From Streptomyces sp. 1331.2 (GTDB lineage: Bacteria; Actinomycetota; Actinomycetes; Streptomycetales; Streptomycetaceae), in NCBI RefSeq assembly GCF_900199205.1, contig NZ_OBMJ01000001.1:5201001-5265000 (forward strand): a stretch of DNA of 64,000 bases, given 5' to 3'. Below, one piece after another: positions 1 through 9,036 of this stretch. The notes under the pieces are model-generated. The model was not told the DNA's origin. It did not search any database and saw only the letters and a list, made by a program, of their open reading frames with translations. A program made the position numbers and the translations under genes. Within the stretch, counting starts at the first letter, position 1, and each line of letters starts with the position of its first letter.

Positions 1-1354
1 GGTCGGCGCCCCGCGCGCGACCGTCCACCTGTACAACGCGACCGCGCCGCTGTTCCGCCGGGTGGTGTTCCGCAACGACATGGCCGCCACCAAGGCGATC
101 GCCACCGACGGCACCCGGCTGGTGATGGAGTACGCCGAGAAGCTGCTGGGCGACGACACCGTCTTCGGCTACCAGTACTCGCCGGAGATCTTCGTCGACA
201 CCGAGCTGGACTTCGCGCTGGAGGTCTGCGAGGCGGTCATGGACGTCTGGCAGCCGGGCGAGGGCCGCGAGATCATCCTGAACCTGCCGGCCACCATCGA
301 GCGGGCCACCCCGAACGTCCAGGCCGACCAGTTCGAGTGGATGTCGCGCCACCTGTCGCGCCGCGAGTTCGTCTGCCTGTCGGTGCACCCGCACAACGAC
401 CGCGGCACCGCCGTCGCCTCTGCCGAACTGGCCTACATGGCGGGTGCCGACCGTATCGAGGGGTGTCTGTTCGGGCAGGGCGAGCGAACCGGAAACGTCG
501 ACCTGGTGACGCTGGGGATGAACCTGTTCTCGCAGGGCATCGACCCGCAGATCGACTTCTCCGACATCGACGAGGTGCGCCGCACCGCCGAGTACTGCAA
601 CCAGATGGAGGTGCACCCGCGCCACCCGTACGCCGGCGACCTGGTGTACACCTCCTTCTCCGGCTCCCACCAGGACGCCATCAAGAAGGGCTTCGACGCC
701 CTGGAGGCGGACGCCAAGGCGGCGGGCGTCCCGGTGGACGAGCACACCTGGGGCGTGCCGTACCTGCCGATCGACCCGAAGGACGTCGGCCGCACCTACG
801 AGGCGGTCATCCGGGTCAACAGCCAGTCCGGCAAGGGCGGCGTGGCGTACGTGCTGAAGAACGACCACAAGCTGGACCTGCCGCGCCGGATGCAGATCGA
901 GTTCTCCCGCATCATCCAGGCCAAGACCGACGCCGAGGGCGGCGAGGTCACCCCGGCCGACATCTGGGCGGTCTTCGAGGACGAGTACCTGCCGACCACC
1001 GCCAACCCGTGGGGCCGGATCTCGCTGACCGGCTCGCGCACCCTGACCACCGAGGACGGCCGGGACGCACTGACCGCCGAGGCCGTGGTGGGCGGCGAGC
1101 CGGTGACCCTGACCGGTACCGGCAACGGCCCGGTCTCGGCCTTCGCGGACGCGCTGGCCCGGATCGGCGTGGACGTGCGCGTCCTGGACTACGCCGAGCA
1201 CGCGCTGAGCGAGGGCGGCGACGCCCAGGCCGCCGCGTACGTCGAGTGCGCGGTGGACGGCAAGGTGCTGTGGGGCGTGGGCATCGACGGCAACACCGTG
1301 CTGGCCTCGCTGAAGGCGATGATCAGCGCCGTCAACCGGTCGCAGCGCGGGTAG
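1..1354 (+). CDS. leuA: 2-isopropylmalate synthase, 3' part (5' end outside window)
   Basis: First committed step of leucine synthesis: condenses acetyl-CoA with 2-oxoisovalerate. The reading frame is open from base 2, so about 450 C-terminal residues are present and roughly 120 N-terminal ones lie to the left. The metal-binding HPHND motif and the following GxxRIEGCLFGQGERTGNVD block mark the TIM-barrel active site. The last ~130 residues form the leucine-sensing regulatory domain. Length and sequence fit the long actinobacterial LeuA. No other leu genes are nearby, so it appears monocistronic here. Confidence 0.97.
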   Translation, partial: VGAPRATVHLYNATAPLFRRVVFRNDMAATKAIATDGTRLVMEYAEKLLGDDTVFGYQYSPEIFVDTELDFALEVCEAVMDVWQPGEGREIILNLPATIERATPNVQADQFEWMSRHLSRREFVCLSVHPHNDRGTAVASAELAYMAGADRIEGCLFGQGERTGNVDLVTLGMNLFSQGIDPQIDFSDIDEVRRTAEYCNQMEVHPRHPYAGDLVYTSFSGSHQDAIKKGFDALEADAKAAGVPVDEHTWGVPYLPIDPKDVGRTYEAVIRVNSQSGKGGVAYVLKNDHKLDLPRRMQIEFSRIIQAKTDAEGGEVTPADIWAVFEDEYLPTTANPWGRISLTGSRTLTTEDGRDALTAEAVVGGEPVTLTGTGNGPVSAFADALARIGVDVRVLDYAEHALSEGGDAQAAAYVECAVDGKVLWGVGIDGNTVLASLKAMISAVNRSQRG

Positions 1355-1375
1355 TTCGTACGAGTGGCATGCGGC

Positions 1376-1398
1376 GGGGCCGTCCTCCGGGGCGGCCC
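1376..1398 (+). terminator. Possible weak leuA terminator
   Basis: GGGCCG at 1377-1382 can pair with CGGCCC at 1393-1398 shortly after the leuA stop. The stem is short and no T-run follows. A second GC palindrome lies just downstream. Confidence 0.25.
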
Positions 1399-1604
1399 TT
1401 CGCCGTGCCCCGGCACCCCGGCCGGGGCGCTGTGTCCTGCGCCACATTTTTTGGGATCGGAAGCCGTTCGAGGTACTGACACGTGCCGGTAACCATGGCA
1501 ACATCGATCCACCGGCAAGCCGGGTCGGTGGGACGGCTCGGTGTCCGGTCGCGTGACCTGCCCATCGTCGAGCAGGCCGCCTGCCATGTCTGGGGAGTGG
1601 CGCC

Positions 1605-2300
1605 GTGACCAGGTTGTGGGGTGTTCGCCCGCGGTGGCGGACTGACGTTCTCGGTGACTTCTTCTGCCCGGGCTGCGGCGGGGACCGCAACTACCGCCGG
1701 CAGCACGGCCGGCGGTGGCTGCGGTTGCTCGGGACCCCGGTGCTCCCGCTCGGACCGGTGATCGGCAGCGTGCAGTGCACCAGCTGCCACGGCCGGTACG
1801 GCGTCGAGAGCCTGGACCAGCCGACCTGCGTGCGCCTCGGCGCGATGCTGCGGGACGCCCAGTACACCATCGCGCTGGCCCTGCTCGCGGCCGGCGGAAC
1901 CGCCCACCGGGCGGCCCGCGAGGCGGCCTGCGCGGCCGTGCGCGAGGCCGGGTTCGAGGACTGCGGCGAGGCCCAGGTGCTGGCCGCGCTCGCCGCGCTC
2001 TCCGGGCTCGGCGGCGAACTCCACGACGCCCACGACCTGGGGGCACCTGCCGGCCAACGGCTGGGGGAGGCCGGGGGCCTCGCCGTCGAACTGCACGCGG
2101 TGCTCGAACCGCTCACCCCCAACCTGGCCCACCAGGGCCGCGAACGGCTGCTGCTGCAGGGCGCGGCGATCGCACTGGCCGACGGGCGCTACCTGCCGCA
2201 GGAGCGCGAGGCGCTGGCCGCGGTCGGGCGCTGCCTGGACCTGCCGCAGGCGCGGGTCCAGGCGCTGCTGGAGGCGGCGACCCGGGCTCCGTACAAGTAG
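1605..2300 (+). CDS. TerB-like protein with N-terminal zinc ribbon
   Basis: 231 residues from a GTG start. The N-terminal 60 residues carry two Cys pairs (CPGC near residue 25, CTSC near residue 59), which suggest a zinc ribbon. The remainder is an alanine- and leucine-rich helical domain resembling the TerB tellurite-resistance fold; the C-terminal half has the acidic ALADGRYLPQEREAL pattern typical of that family. The biochemical function of such TerB proteins is not established. No other ter genes are near, so tellurite resistance should not be assumed. It stands alone between leuA and recO. Confidence 0.7.
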   Translation: MTRLWGVRPRWRTDVLGDFFCPGCGGDRNYRRQHGRRWLRLLGTPVLPLGPVIGSVQCTSCHGRYGVESLDQPTCVRLGAMLRDAQYTIALALLAAGGTAHRAAREAACAAVREAGFEDCGEAQVLAALAALSGLGGELHDAHDLGAPAGQRLGEAGGLAVELHAVLEPLTPNLAHQGRERLLLQGAAIALADGRYLPQEREALAAVGRCLDLPQARVQALLEAATRAPYK

Positions 2301-2493
2301 GCCGGGCTCCGGGCTCCTCCGGACCACACTGTTCGTCCCCCCCACTCCGTAGAGGCCATTCCCCGCCCCCACAAAACGGGCCCGACCCCCTCCGGGCCCG
2401 CCGTGACCCGCACCGCTGTGGTCCTCCCCCACGGCCCCGGTGCGGGCAACACGGCTGTCCGCGGCTGTCCGCGGCTGGGGGAGAATGGTCGGC

Positions 2494-3240
2494 ATGAGTC
2501 TTTTCCGGGACGACGGCGTCGTGTTGCGGGCGCAGAAGCTCGGCGAGGCCGATCGGATCATCACCCTGCTGACCCGCCAGCACGGCAAGGTGCGGGCGGT
2601 GGCGCGCGGGGTGCGGAAGACCAAGTCCAAGTTCGGTGCCCGCCTGGAGCCGTTCTCGCACGTGGACGTGCAGTTCTTCAGCCGCGGGAGTGAGCTGGTC
2701 GGCCGCGGGTTGCCGCTGTGCACCCAGGTGGAGACCATCGCGCCGTACGGCGGTTCGATCGTCACCGACTACGGCCGCTACACCGCCGGCACCGCGATGC
2801 TGGAGACGGCCGAGCGCTTCGCCGAGAACGAGGGCGAGCCCGCCGTCCAGCAGTACCTGTTGCTGGTGGGCGGGCTGCGCACGCTGGCGGCCGGGCTGCA
2901 CGAGTCGCACCTGGTGCTGGACGCCTTCCTGCTGCGCTCGCTCGCGGTGAACGGGTACGGCGCGAGCTTCACCGACTGCGCCAAGTGCGGCCTGGAGGGG
3001 CCGAACCGTTTCTTCTCACTCCCCGCAGGCGGGGTGCTCTGCGCAGACTGCCGAGTGCCCGGATGTGCCGTACCCTCCCCTGAGACACTGGTACTGCTCG
3101 GGGCGCTGCTGTCAGGGGACTGGCAGACGGCCGACACCTGCGAGCCGCGGTACTGGCGGGAGGGCAGCGGCCTGGTCGCGGCCTATCTGCAGTGGCACCT
3201 GGAGCGGGGCATCCGCTCGATGAGATACGTGGAGAAGTGA
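2494..3240 (+). CDS. recO: DNA repair protein RecO
   Basis: Recombination mediator that anneals ssDNA and loads RecA with RecR. 248 residues. The N-terminal OB-fold begins MSLFRDDGVVLRAQKLGEAD; a C-terminal zinc site is visible as CAKC ... CADC. An in-frame upstream GTG at 2440 exists, but the ATG at 2494 is preceded by GGGGGAGAAT and gives the usual RecO start and length. The uppS start follows after 4 bases, so the two are probably co-transcribed, a common actinobacterial pairing. Confidence 0.95.
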   Translation: MSLFRDDGVVLRAQKLGEADRIITLLTRQHGKVRAVARGVRKTKSKFGARLEPFSHVDVQFFSRGSELVGRGLPLCTQVETIAPYGGSIVTDYGRYTAGTAMLETAERFAENEGEPAVQQYLLLVGGLRTLAAGLHESHLVLDAFLLRSLAVNGYGASFTDCAKCGLEGPNRFFSLPAGGVLCADCRVPGCAVPSPETLVLLGALLSGDWQTADTCEPRYWREGSGLVAAYLQWHLERGIRSMRYVEK

Positions 3241-3244
3241 GCAC

Positions 3245-4078
3245 ATGGCAGCGCGACGGCTCTTCGGCGGCGGCAAGCAGAGGTCGTACGTCCCCCCGAC
3301 CCCGCACCCCAGTGGCGCACAGCCCCCGAAGATCCCCGGTGAGCTGGTGCCCGAACACGTCGCCATCGTGATGGACGGCAACGGCCGCTGGGCCAAGGAG
3401 CGCGGGCTGCCCCGCACCGAGGGCCACAAGGTCGGCGAGTCCGTGGTGCTGGACGTCCTCAGGGGCGCCATCGAGCTCGGGGTCAAGAACATCTCGCTGT
3501 ACGCGTTCTCCACCGAGAACTGGAAGCGCTCGCCCGACGAGGTGAAGTTCCTGATGAACTTCAACCGGGACGTCATCGCCCGCCGCCGCGACGAGATGGA
3601 CGCGATGGGCGTGCGGATCCGCTGGGCCGGCCGGATGCCCAAGCTGTGGAAGAGCGTCGTCCAGGAGCTGCAGGTCGCCGAGGAGCAGACCAAGGGCAAC
3701 GACGCCGTCACGCTCTACATGTGCGTCAACTACGGTGGCCGGGCCGAGCTGGCGGACGCGGCGCAGGCGATCGCGCGGGACGTCGCGGCCGGGAAGCTGG
3801 ACCCGAAGAAGGTCAACGAGAAGACCCTGTCCCGGTACATGTACCACCCGGACATGCCGGACGTGGACCTCTTCCTGCGTCCCAGCGGCGAGCAGCGCAC
3901 CTCCAACTTCCTGCTCTGGCAGTCGGCTTACGCCGAGTTCGTGTTCCAGGACGTGCTCTGGCCGGACTTCGACCGCCGGGACCTGTGGCGGGCCTGCGAG
4001 CAGTACGCGATGCGCGACCGGCGCTTCGGCGGGGCGATCCCGAACGAGGTCCCCGCGTCGGTGCCGTCCCAGCGCTGA
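3245..4078 (+). CDS. uppS: Isoprenyl transferase (undecaprenyl diphosphate synthase family)
   Basis: Cis-prenyltransferase that elongates isoprenyl diphosphates to the lipid carrier for peptidoglycan and other wall polymers. 277 residues. The P-loop-like MDGNGRWAKERGL is near residue 40, FSTENWKRSPDEV near residue 90, and the C-terminal DLFLRPSGEQRTSNFLLWQ signature is present. The family also includes decaprenyl and shorter-chain synthases, so exact chain length is inferred. It is followed by a strong bidirectional hairpin. Confidence 0.95.
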   Translation: MAARRLFGGGKQRSYVPPTPHPSGAQPPKIPGELVPEHVAIVMDGNGRWAKERGLPRTEGHKVGESVVLDVLRGAIELGVKNISLYAFSTENWKRSPDEVKFLMNFNRDVIARRRDEMDAMGVRIRWAGRMPKLWKSVVQELQVAEEQTKGNDAVTLYMCVNYGGRAELADAAQAIARDVAAGKLDPKKVNEKTLSRYMYHPDMPDVDLFLRPSGEQRTSNFLLWQSAYAEFVFQDVLWPDFDRRDLWRACEQYAMRDRRFGGAIPNEVPASVPSQR

Positions 4079-4118
4079 GGCCGGTCGGCATTCGGGACGA
4101 CGTCGGGACGCATGCGGG

Positions 4119-4168
4119 ACGACGATGAAGGACCCGCCGGGTGATCCCGGCGGGTCCTTCATCGTCGT
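4119..4168. terminator. Bidirectional terminator between uppS and zur
   Basis: Perfect 23-bp stem (4119-4141 with 4146-4168) and a 4-base loop TGAT. The stem reads ATGAAGGACCCGCCGGG inward and lies between two converging genes, ending 7 bases from the zur stop. It can serve both strands. Confidence 0.9.
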
Positions 4169-4175
4169 ACGGGCC

Positions 4176-4586
4176 TCAGCCCTTCTTGGCGCACTCCGCG
4201 CAGGTGCCGAAGATCTCCAGCGTGTGCGCGATGTCGCTGAAACCGTGTTCGGCGGCGACCGAGTTGGCCCAGCGCTCCACCGCCGGGCCCTCCACCTCGA
4301 CGGTGGCGCCGCAGTGCCGGCAGACCAGGTGGTGGTGGTGCCCGCTGCTGCACCGGCGGTAGACCGCCTCGCCGTCCGCGGTGCGCAGCACGTCCACCTC
4401 ACCGGCGTCCGCGAGCGACTGCAGGGTGCGGTAGACCGTGGTCAGACCGACGGAGTCCCCGCGGTGCTTGAGCAGGTCGTGGAGCTCCTGCGCACTGCGG
4501 AAGTCCGCGATCTCGTCCAGGGCAGCCGAGACGGCGGCACGCTGCCGGGTCGATCGTGCGCGCGGCGACGGGCCTGCGGTGGTCAC
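4176..4586 (-). CDS. zur: Zinc uptake regulator Zur (Fur family)
   Basis: Zinc-dependent repressor of zinc import. 136 residues from the chosen GTG. The N-terminal winged helix contains STRQRAAVSAALDEI and VGLTTVYRTLQSLADAGEVD; the dimerisation part has a His-rich GHHHHLVCRHC metal site and a C-terminal CAEC pair. The GTG at 4586 is preceded by AGGAGG at a good distance, so the longer frame starting at 4625 is not preferred. It is last in the run znuA-znuC-znuB-zur (35 bases after znuB), which makes the regulator part of the operon it should control. Confidence 0.93.
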   Translation of the reverse strand: MTTAGPSPRARSTRQRAAVSAALDEIADFRSAQELHDLLKHRGDSVGLTTVYRTLQSLADAGEVDVLRTADGEAVYRRCSSGHHHHLVCRHCGATVEVEGPAVERWANSVAAEHGFSDIAHTLEIFGTCAECAKKG

Positions 4587-4621
4587 CGTGGGTCCTCCTG
4601 AGGTCGTGGACGTCTCGCACA

Positions 4622-5554
4622 TCATTGTGCCAGCCCGCCCCTCCGCTCAAGGGTGGTCGCGTCGGAGGAGGCCGGCTCCGGCGACGGGACCGGGATCTCG
4701 ACGTCGCAGACTCCGGGCCCCGGTTCGCCGTCGGCGCGGTGCCGGCGCCGGGCGAGCGGTGCGGCGATCAGGCTGAACACCGCGAACACCGCGATGGCGA
4801 GCAGCACGATGGCCGGGCCGGAGGGCACGTCGAGGTGGTACGAGCCGGTGACCCCGGCCAGCGAGACGACCACGCCGAGCGCGATCGAGGCGGCCTGGGT
4901 GGCGGCGAAGGAGCGGGTGAGCTGCTGGGCGGCGACGACCGGGACCACCATCAGGGCGCTGACCAGCAGCAGCCCGACCACCCGCATGGCGACGGTGACG
5001 GTGACCGCGGCCATCACCGCGAGCAGCAGGTTGAGGGTGCGTACCGGCAGGCCGGTGACCCGGGCGAAGTCCTCGTCCTGGCAGATCGCGAACAGCTGGC
5101 GGCGCAGTCCGACGGTGACCGCGATGACCACCGCGCCGAGCACCGCGATGGCGGCCAGGTCGCCGGGGGAGACGGTGAGGATGGAGCCCCACAGGTAGCT
5201 CTCCAGCGAGCCGGCGCCGGCCGCGGCGGAGAGCGAGACGAGCAGCTTGCCGCAGGCCATGCCGCCGTAGAAGAGCATCGCCAGGGCGATGTCGCCGCGC
5301 TGGTTCCCGCGCGAGCGGACCAGCTCCATGGTGACGGCGCCGAGCACGCAGACCAGCACGGCCATCCAGACCGGGCTGGTCTGGAAGATGAAGCCGAGGC
5401 CGACGCCGGTCATCGCGACGTGGCCCATGCCGTCGCCCATCAGGGCCTGCCGGCGCTGCACCAGGTAGATGCCGACGGCCGGGGCGGTGATCCCGACCAG
5501 GACGGCGGCGAGCAGGGCACGCTGCATGAAGTCGTAGGACAGCATCTCGGTCAT
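4622..5554 (-). CDS. znuB: Zinc ABC transporter permease ZnuB
   Basis: 310-residue membrane permease of the ABC-3 family, with about eight hydrophobic segments starting at FMQRALLAAVLVGITAPAVGIY. It forms the channel of the high-affinity zinc importer with ZnuC and ZnuA. Its ATG overlaps the znuC stop by 4 bases (ATGA), indicating translational coupling. The last ~40 residues are charged and probably cytosolic. Confidence 0.93.
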   Translation of the reverse strand: MTEMLSYDFMQRALLAAVLVGITAPAVGIYLVQRRQALMGDGMGHVAMTGVGLGFIFQTSPVWMAVLVCVLGAVTMELVRSRGNQRGDIALAMLFYGGMACGKLLVSLSAAAGAGSLESYLWGSILTVSPGDLAAIAVLGAVVIAVTVGLRRQLFAICQDEDFARVTGLPVRTLNLLLAVMAAVTVTVAMRVVGLLLVSALMVVPVVAAQQLTRSFAATQAASIALGVVVSLAGVTGSYHLDVPSGPAIVLLAIAVFAVFSLIAAPLARRRHRADGEPGPGVCDVEIPVPSPEPASSDATTLERRGGLAQ

Positions 5555-6315
5555 GCGAGCAGCCTCGGCGGGGTCAGGTCGGCGTGCGGGTGGACGTGGT
5601 CGTGGCCGGGCAGCGCGTGCAGGCCGGTGTTGGGCACGGGCGGGCCGTCGTGGGCGACGCAGCCGTCCCGCAGCACCACGGCGCGGTCGATCAGCGGTTC
5701 CAGCGGCCCGAGTTCGTGCAGTACGAGGAGGACGGCGGCGCCGCGGCCGACCTCGGCGCGCAGGGTGTCGGCGAGCACCTGCTGGCTGGCGGCGTCCACC
5801 CCGGCCATCGGCTCGTCCATGATCAGCAGGTCGGGGGTGCCGACCAGGGCGCGGGCGATCAGCACCCGCTGCTGCTGGCCGCCGGACAGGTCGGCGACGC
5901 CGTCCCCGGCCCGGTCCAGCATGCCGACGGCGGCCAGCGCGCGGTCCACCGCCTCGCGGTCCTTGCGGCGGAACGGCAGCAGCCGGTGCTGCGGCAGCCG
6001 CCCGGTGGAGACCACCTCGCGCACGGTTGCCGGGACGCCGGAGGCGGCGGTGGTGCGCTGCGGGACGTACCCGATCCGGTGCCAGGCGCGGAAGGAGCCG
6101 TACGGGACGCCGAACAGTTCCAGGCCGCCCTGCTCCAGCGGCACGGAGCCGATCACGGCCTTGACGGTGGTCGACTTGCCGGAGCCGTTGGCGCCCAGCA
6201 GGGCGACGACCTCGCCGGGTCGGACGGTGAGGTCGACGCCGCGCAGCACCGACCGGCCGCCGCGGGAGGCGACGGCGTCACGGAGGCGGACGGCCGGAGG
6301 TATCGGGTGGGTCAT
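5551..6315 (-). CDS. znuC: Zinc ABC transporter ATP-binding protein ZnuC
   Basis: 254-residue ATPase. Walker A GANGSGKST is near residue 41, the signature LSGGQQQR near residue 142, and Walker B LLIMDEP near residue 163. The C-terminus is His-rich (GLHALPGHDHVHPHAD), as often seen in zinc-transport ATPases. It lies 14 bases after znuA and overlaps znuB, so it belongs to the zinc operon. Confidence 0.94.
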   Translation of the reverse strand: MTHPIPPAVRLRDAVASRGGRSVLRGVDLTVRPGEVVALLGANGSGKSTTVKAVIGSVPLEQGGLELFGVPYGSFRAWHRIGYVPQRTTAASGVPATVREVVSTGRLPQHRLLPFRRKDREAVDRALAAVGMLDRAGDGVADLSGGQQQRVLIARALVGTPDLLIMDEPMAGVDAASQQVLADTLRAEVGRGAAVLLVLHELGPLEPLIDRAVVLRDGCVAHDGPPVPNTGLHALPGHDHVHPHADLTPPRLLA

Positions 6316-6329
6316 GGTGTTCCGTCCCG

Positions 6330-7400
6330 TCAGCTGGTCGCGGCAGGGGTGGCGGTTCCGGCCGGGGTGGTGGCTCCGGCGGGGGCGGTGCCCGTTCCGG
6401 CGGGGGTGCCGGCCGCGGCCGGGTCGCCGAGGGCGGCCTTGAGGTTGGCCAGGTTCTGCTTCATGACGGTGAGGTAGTCGTCCTTGGACGGGTCCTTGAC
6501 GCCCTCCAGCGGGTCCAGGACCGCCGTCTTGAGGCCGAGGTCCTTGGCGACGGTGTCGGCGAGCTTGGGGCTGGCCAGGGTCTCGAAGAAGACCGTGGTG
6601 ACGCCGTTGTCCTTGGCGGCCTTCTGCACGGCGGCGAGGCGGGCCGGCGTGGGCTCGGACTCCGGGTCGACGCCGTTGATGGCGACCTGGGTGAGGCCGT
6701 AGTGGTCGGCGAGGTAGCCGAAGGCGGCGTGGCTGGTGACGAAGGTCTTGGTCCTGGTGTCCTGCAGCCCGGTCCGGAACTCCTGGTCGAGCGCGGTGAG
6801 CTTGGTGACGAGCTCGTCGGTGTTCTTGCGGTAGTCCTCGGCGTGGGCCGGGTCGGCCTTGGCGAACTCGTCGCCGACGCTCTTGGCGATCGCCGCGTAG
6901 CGGGTCGGGTCGAGCCAGATGTGCGGGTCGCCGGCCGGGCCCTCGTGCGGGTGGCCGTCGGCGGTGTGGCCGTCGCCCTCCTCGGTGCCCTCGTCGAGGT
7001 GGTGGTCGACCAGCGGGCTGGCGGCGGTGGCGTCGATCTTGTGCTTGCCGGCGGACTGCGCGACGGCCTGGTCGACGGTGGGCTGCAGGCCCTTGAGGTA
7101 GAGGATCGCGTCGGCCTTCTGGACGGTGCCGACCTGCTTGGCGGTGAGCTCCAGGTCGTGCGGCTCGACGCCGGCGGCGGTGAGGTCGGTGACAGCGACG
7201 TGCTCCCTGCCGATCTGCTGGGCCAGGAACTCCATCGGGTAGAAGGAGGCGACGACCTTCAGCCGGCCGTTCCCGCTGTCGGCGCTGCTGCTGCCTCCGC
7301 AGGCGGTGAGGGCGAGGGAGGCGGTGAGGGCAGTGGCGGCGAGGGCTATGGAGGTGCGGGTCCGGCGAGGCAGTCCGATCATCATGACAATCATTCTCAT
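6330..7400 (-). CDS. znuA: Zinc-binding lipoprotein ZnuA
   Basis: Extracellular zinc-capturing component of ZnuABC (cluster A-I binding protein). A signal peptide ends in the lipobox LTAC. A His- and acid-rich loop (VDHHLDEGTEEGDGHTADGH) precedes the conserved DPHIWLDP; GASH-type and C-terminal DPLEG motifs follow. The tail is rich in Ala, Thr, Pro and Gly. The start is uncertain: four ATGs lie within the first seven codons (7400, 7394, 7385, 7382) and one Zur box overlaps them. The 7382 or 7385 starts would leave both Zur boxes upstream of the coding region or at its edge. Confidence 0.93.
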   Translation of the reverse strand: MRMIVMMIGLPRRTRTSIALAATALTASLALTACGGSSSADSGNGRLKVVASFYPMEFLAQQIGREHVAVTDLTAAGVEPHDLELTAKQVGTVQKADAILYLKGLQPTVDQAVAQSAGKHKIDATAASPLVDHHLDEGTEEGDGHTADGHPHEGPAGDPHIWLDPTRYAAIAKSVGDEFAKADPAHAEDYRKNTDELVTKLTALDQEFRTGLQDTRTKTFVTSHAAFGYLADHYGLTQVAINGVDPESEPTPARLAAVQKAAKDNGVTTVFFETLASPKLADTVAKDLGLKTAVLDPLEGVKDPSKDDYLTVMKQNLANLKAALGDPAAAGTPAGTGTAPAGATTPAGTATPAATS

Positions 7401-7421
7401 CTCACATGGAAATGATTGTCA
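7385..7421. promoter_or_regulatory. Two Zur boxes upstream of znuA
   Basis: TGACAATCATTCTCA at 7385-7399 and TGGAAATGATTGTCA at 7407-7421. Both fit the palindromic pattern TGNNAATNATTNNCA known for actinobacterial Zur operators. The 22-bp centre spacing is about two helical turns. The proximal box overlaps the possible znuA start codons. The assignment to Zur is inferred from motif and context. Confidence 0.8.
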
Positions 7422-7576
7422 ACTCACTCGAATGGGTGAACGCCGGGTGACGGTGGGTGGGGGCGGCCGGACGATACCGATTTGAATCACGTACCCGTAT
7501 GGCCGGTAACCTGAGGTATTCGGGTACGCGCAACCAGCCGTGCCCTGACCGTGCCGTACGTACTGAAGAGAGCACT

Positions 7577-8959
7577 GTGGCCGCCGACAAGATCGACACG
7601 ATCGTCAGCCTGAGCAAGCGCCGTGGCTTCGTCTACCCCTGCAGCGAGATCTACGGCGGCACGCGTGCCGCCTGGGACTACGGGCCGCTGGGTGTCGAGC
7701 TCAAGGAGAACATCAAGCGCCAGTGGTGGCGCGCGATGGTGCAGGCGCGTGAGGACGTCGTCGGACTCGACTCGTCGGTCATCCTCGCCCGCGAGGTCTG
7801 GGAGGCCTCCGGCCACGTCGCCACCTTCAACGACCCGCTGACCGAGTGCCTCTCCTGCCACAAGCGCCACCGGGCCGACCACCTGGAGGAGAAGTACGAG
7901 GCCAAGCACGGCTTCCCGCCGCCGAACGGCCTCAAGGACGTCAACTGCCCCGACTGCGGCACCAAGGGCCAGTTCACCGAGCCCAAGGACTTCTCGGGCA
8001 TGCTGAAGACCCACCTCGGCGTCACCGAGGAGGCCAGCGGCCTGGCCTTCCTGCGCCCCGAGACCGCCCAGGGCATCTTCACCAACTTCAAGGCCGTCCA
8101 GACCACTTCGCGCAAGAAGCCGCCGTTCGGCATCGCCCAGACCGGCAAGAGCTTCCGCAACGAGATCACCCCCGGCAACTTCATCTTCCGGACCCGCGAG
8201 TTCGAGCAGATGGAGATGGAGTTCTTCGTCAAGCCCGGCGAGGACGAGCAGTGGCACGAGTACTGGCTCCAGCAGCGCTGGGACTGGTACGTCGGCCTCG
8301 GCCTGCGCACCGAGAACATGCGCTTCTTCGAGCACCCGAAGGAGAAGCTCTCCCACTACGCCAAGCGCACGGTGGACATCGAGTACCGCTTCAACTTCGG
8401 TGGCAGCGAGTTCTCCGAGCTGGAGGGCGTCGCCAACCGCACCGACTACGACCTGCGGGTGCACAGCGAGGCCTCCGGCCAGGACCTGAAGTACTTCGAC
8501 CAGGAGTCCGGCGAGCGCTACTTCCCGTACGTCATCGAGCCGGCGGCCGGCCTCAACCGCGCCATGCTGGCCTTCCTGATCGACGCCTACTTCGAGGACG
8601 AGGCGCCCAACGCCAAGGGCGTCATGGAGAAGCGCGTCGGCATGCGGCTCGACCCGCGCCTGGCCCCGGTCAAGGTCGCCGTCCTGCCGCTGTCGCGCAA
8701 CGCCGACCTCTCCCCGAAGGCCCGCGGCCTCGCCGCCGACCTGCGCACCGCGTGGAACGTCGAGTTCGACGACGCCGGCGCCATCGGCAAGCGCTACCGC
8801 CGCCAGGACGAGATCGGCACGCCGTTCTGCGTCACGGTCGACTTCGACACCCTTGAGGACAACGCGGTGACCGTCCGCGACCGCGACACCATGTCGCAGG
8901 AGCGGGTGTCGCTGGACCAGGTCAAGGCGTACCTCGCGGCGCGCCTGATCGGCTGCTGA
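7577..8959 (+). CDS. glyS: Glycyl-tRNA synthetase (homodimeric type)
   Basis: Charges tRNA-Gly. 460 residues from the GTG at 7577, the usual length in Streptomyces; the longer frame from 7457 adds unconserved residues. Class II motifs are visible: the KRRGFVYPCSEIYGG N-terminus, LRPETAQGIFTNF (motif 2 region), GIAQTGKSFRNEITPGNFIFRTREFEQMEMEF, and a C-terminal anticodon-binding domain. Cys pairs (CLSCH, CPDCG) suggest a zinc site. The stop lies in the first of four tandem 15-bp repeats. Confidence 0.96.
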   Translation: MAADKIDTIVSLSKRRGFVYPCSEIYGGTRAAWDYGPLGVELKENIKRQWWRAMVQAREDVVGLDSSVILAREVWEASGHVATFNDPLTECLSCHKRHRADHLEEKYEAKHGFPPPNGLKDVNCPDCGTKGQFTEPKDFSGMLKTHLGVTEEASGLAFLRPETAQGIFTNFKAVQTTSRKKPPFGIAQTGKSFRNEITPGNFIFRTREFEQMEMEFFVKPGEDEQWHEYWLQQRWDWYVGLGLRTENMRFFEHPKEKLSHYAKRTVDIEYRFNFGGSEFSELEGVANRTDYDLRVHSEASGQDLKYFDQESGERYFPYVIEPAAGLNRAMLAFLIDAYFEDEAPNAKGVMEKRVGMRLDPRLAPVKVAVLPLSRNADLSPKARGLAADLRTAWNVEFDDAGAIGKRYRRQDEIGTPFCVTVDFDTLEDNAVTVRDRDTMSQERVSLDQVKAYLAARLIGC

Positions 8960-9005
8960 GTGATCCGCTGCTGAGTGATCGGCTGTTGAGTGATCGGCTG
9001 CTGAG
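8946..9005 (+). repeat. Four tandem 15-bp repeats over the glyS stop codon
   Basis: Unit TGATCGGCTGCTGAG occurs at 8946-8960, 8961-8975 (one change), 8976-8990 (one change) and 8991-9005. The glyS TGA lies in the first copy, and the later copies carry extra in-frame TGA codons. Confidence 0.9.
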
Positions 9006-9036
9006 TCCGGTCCTCCGCTGAGACCGGTTCTCGTCG

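Noticed and set aside
1605..2300. Tellurite-resistance determinant
   Set aside because: Only a TerB-like fold is present; no terC, terD or terZ genes are near.
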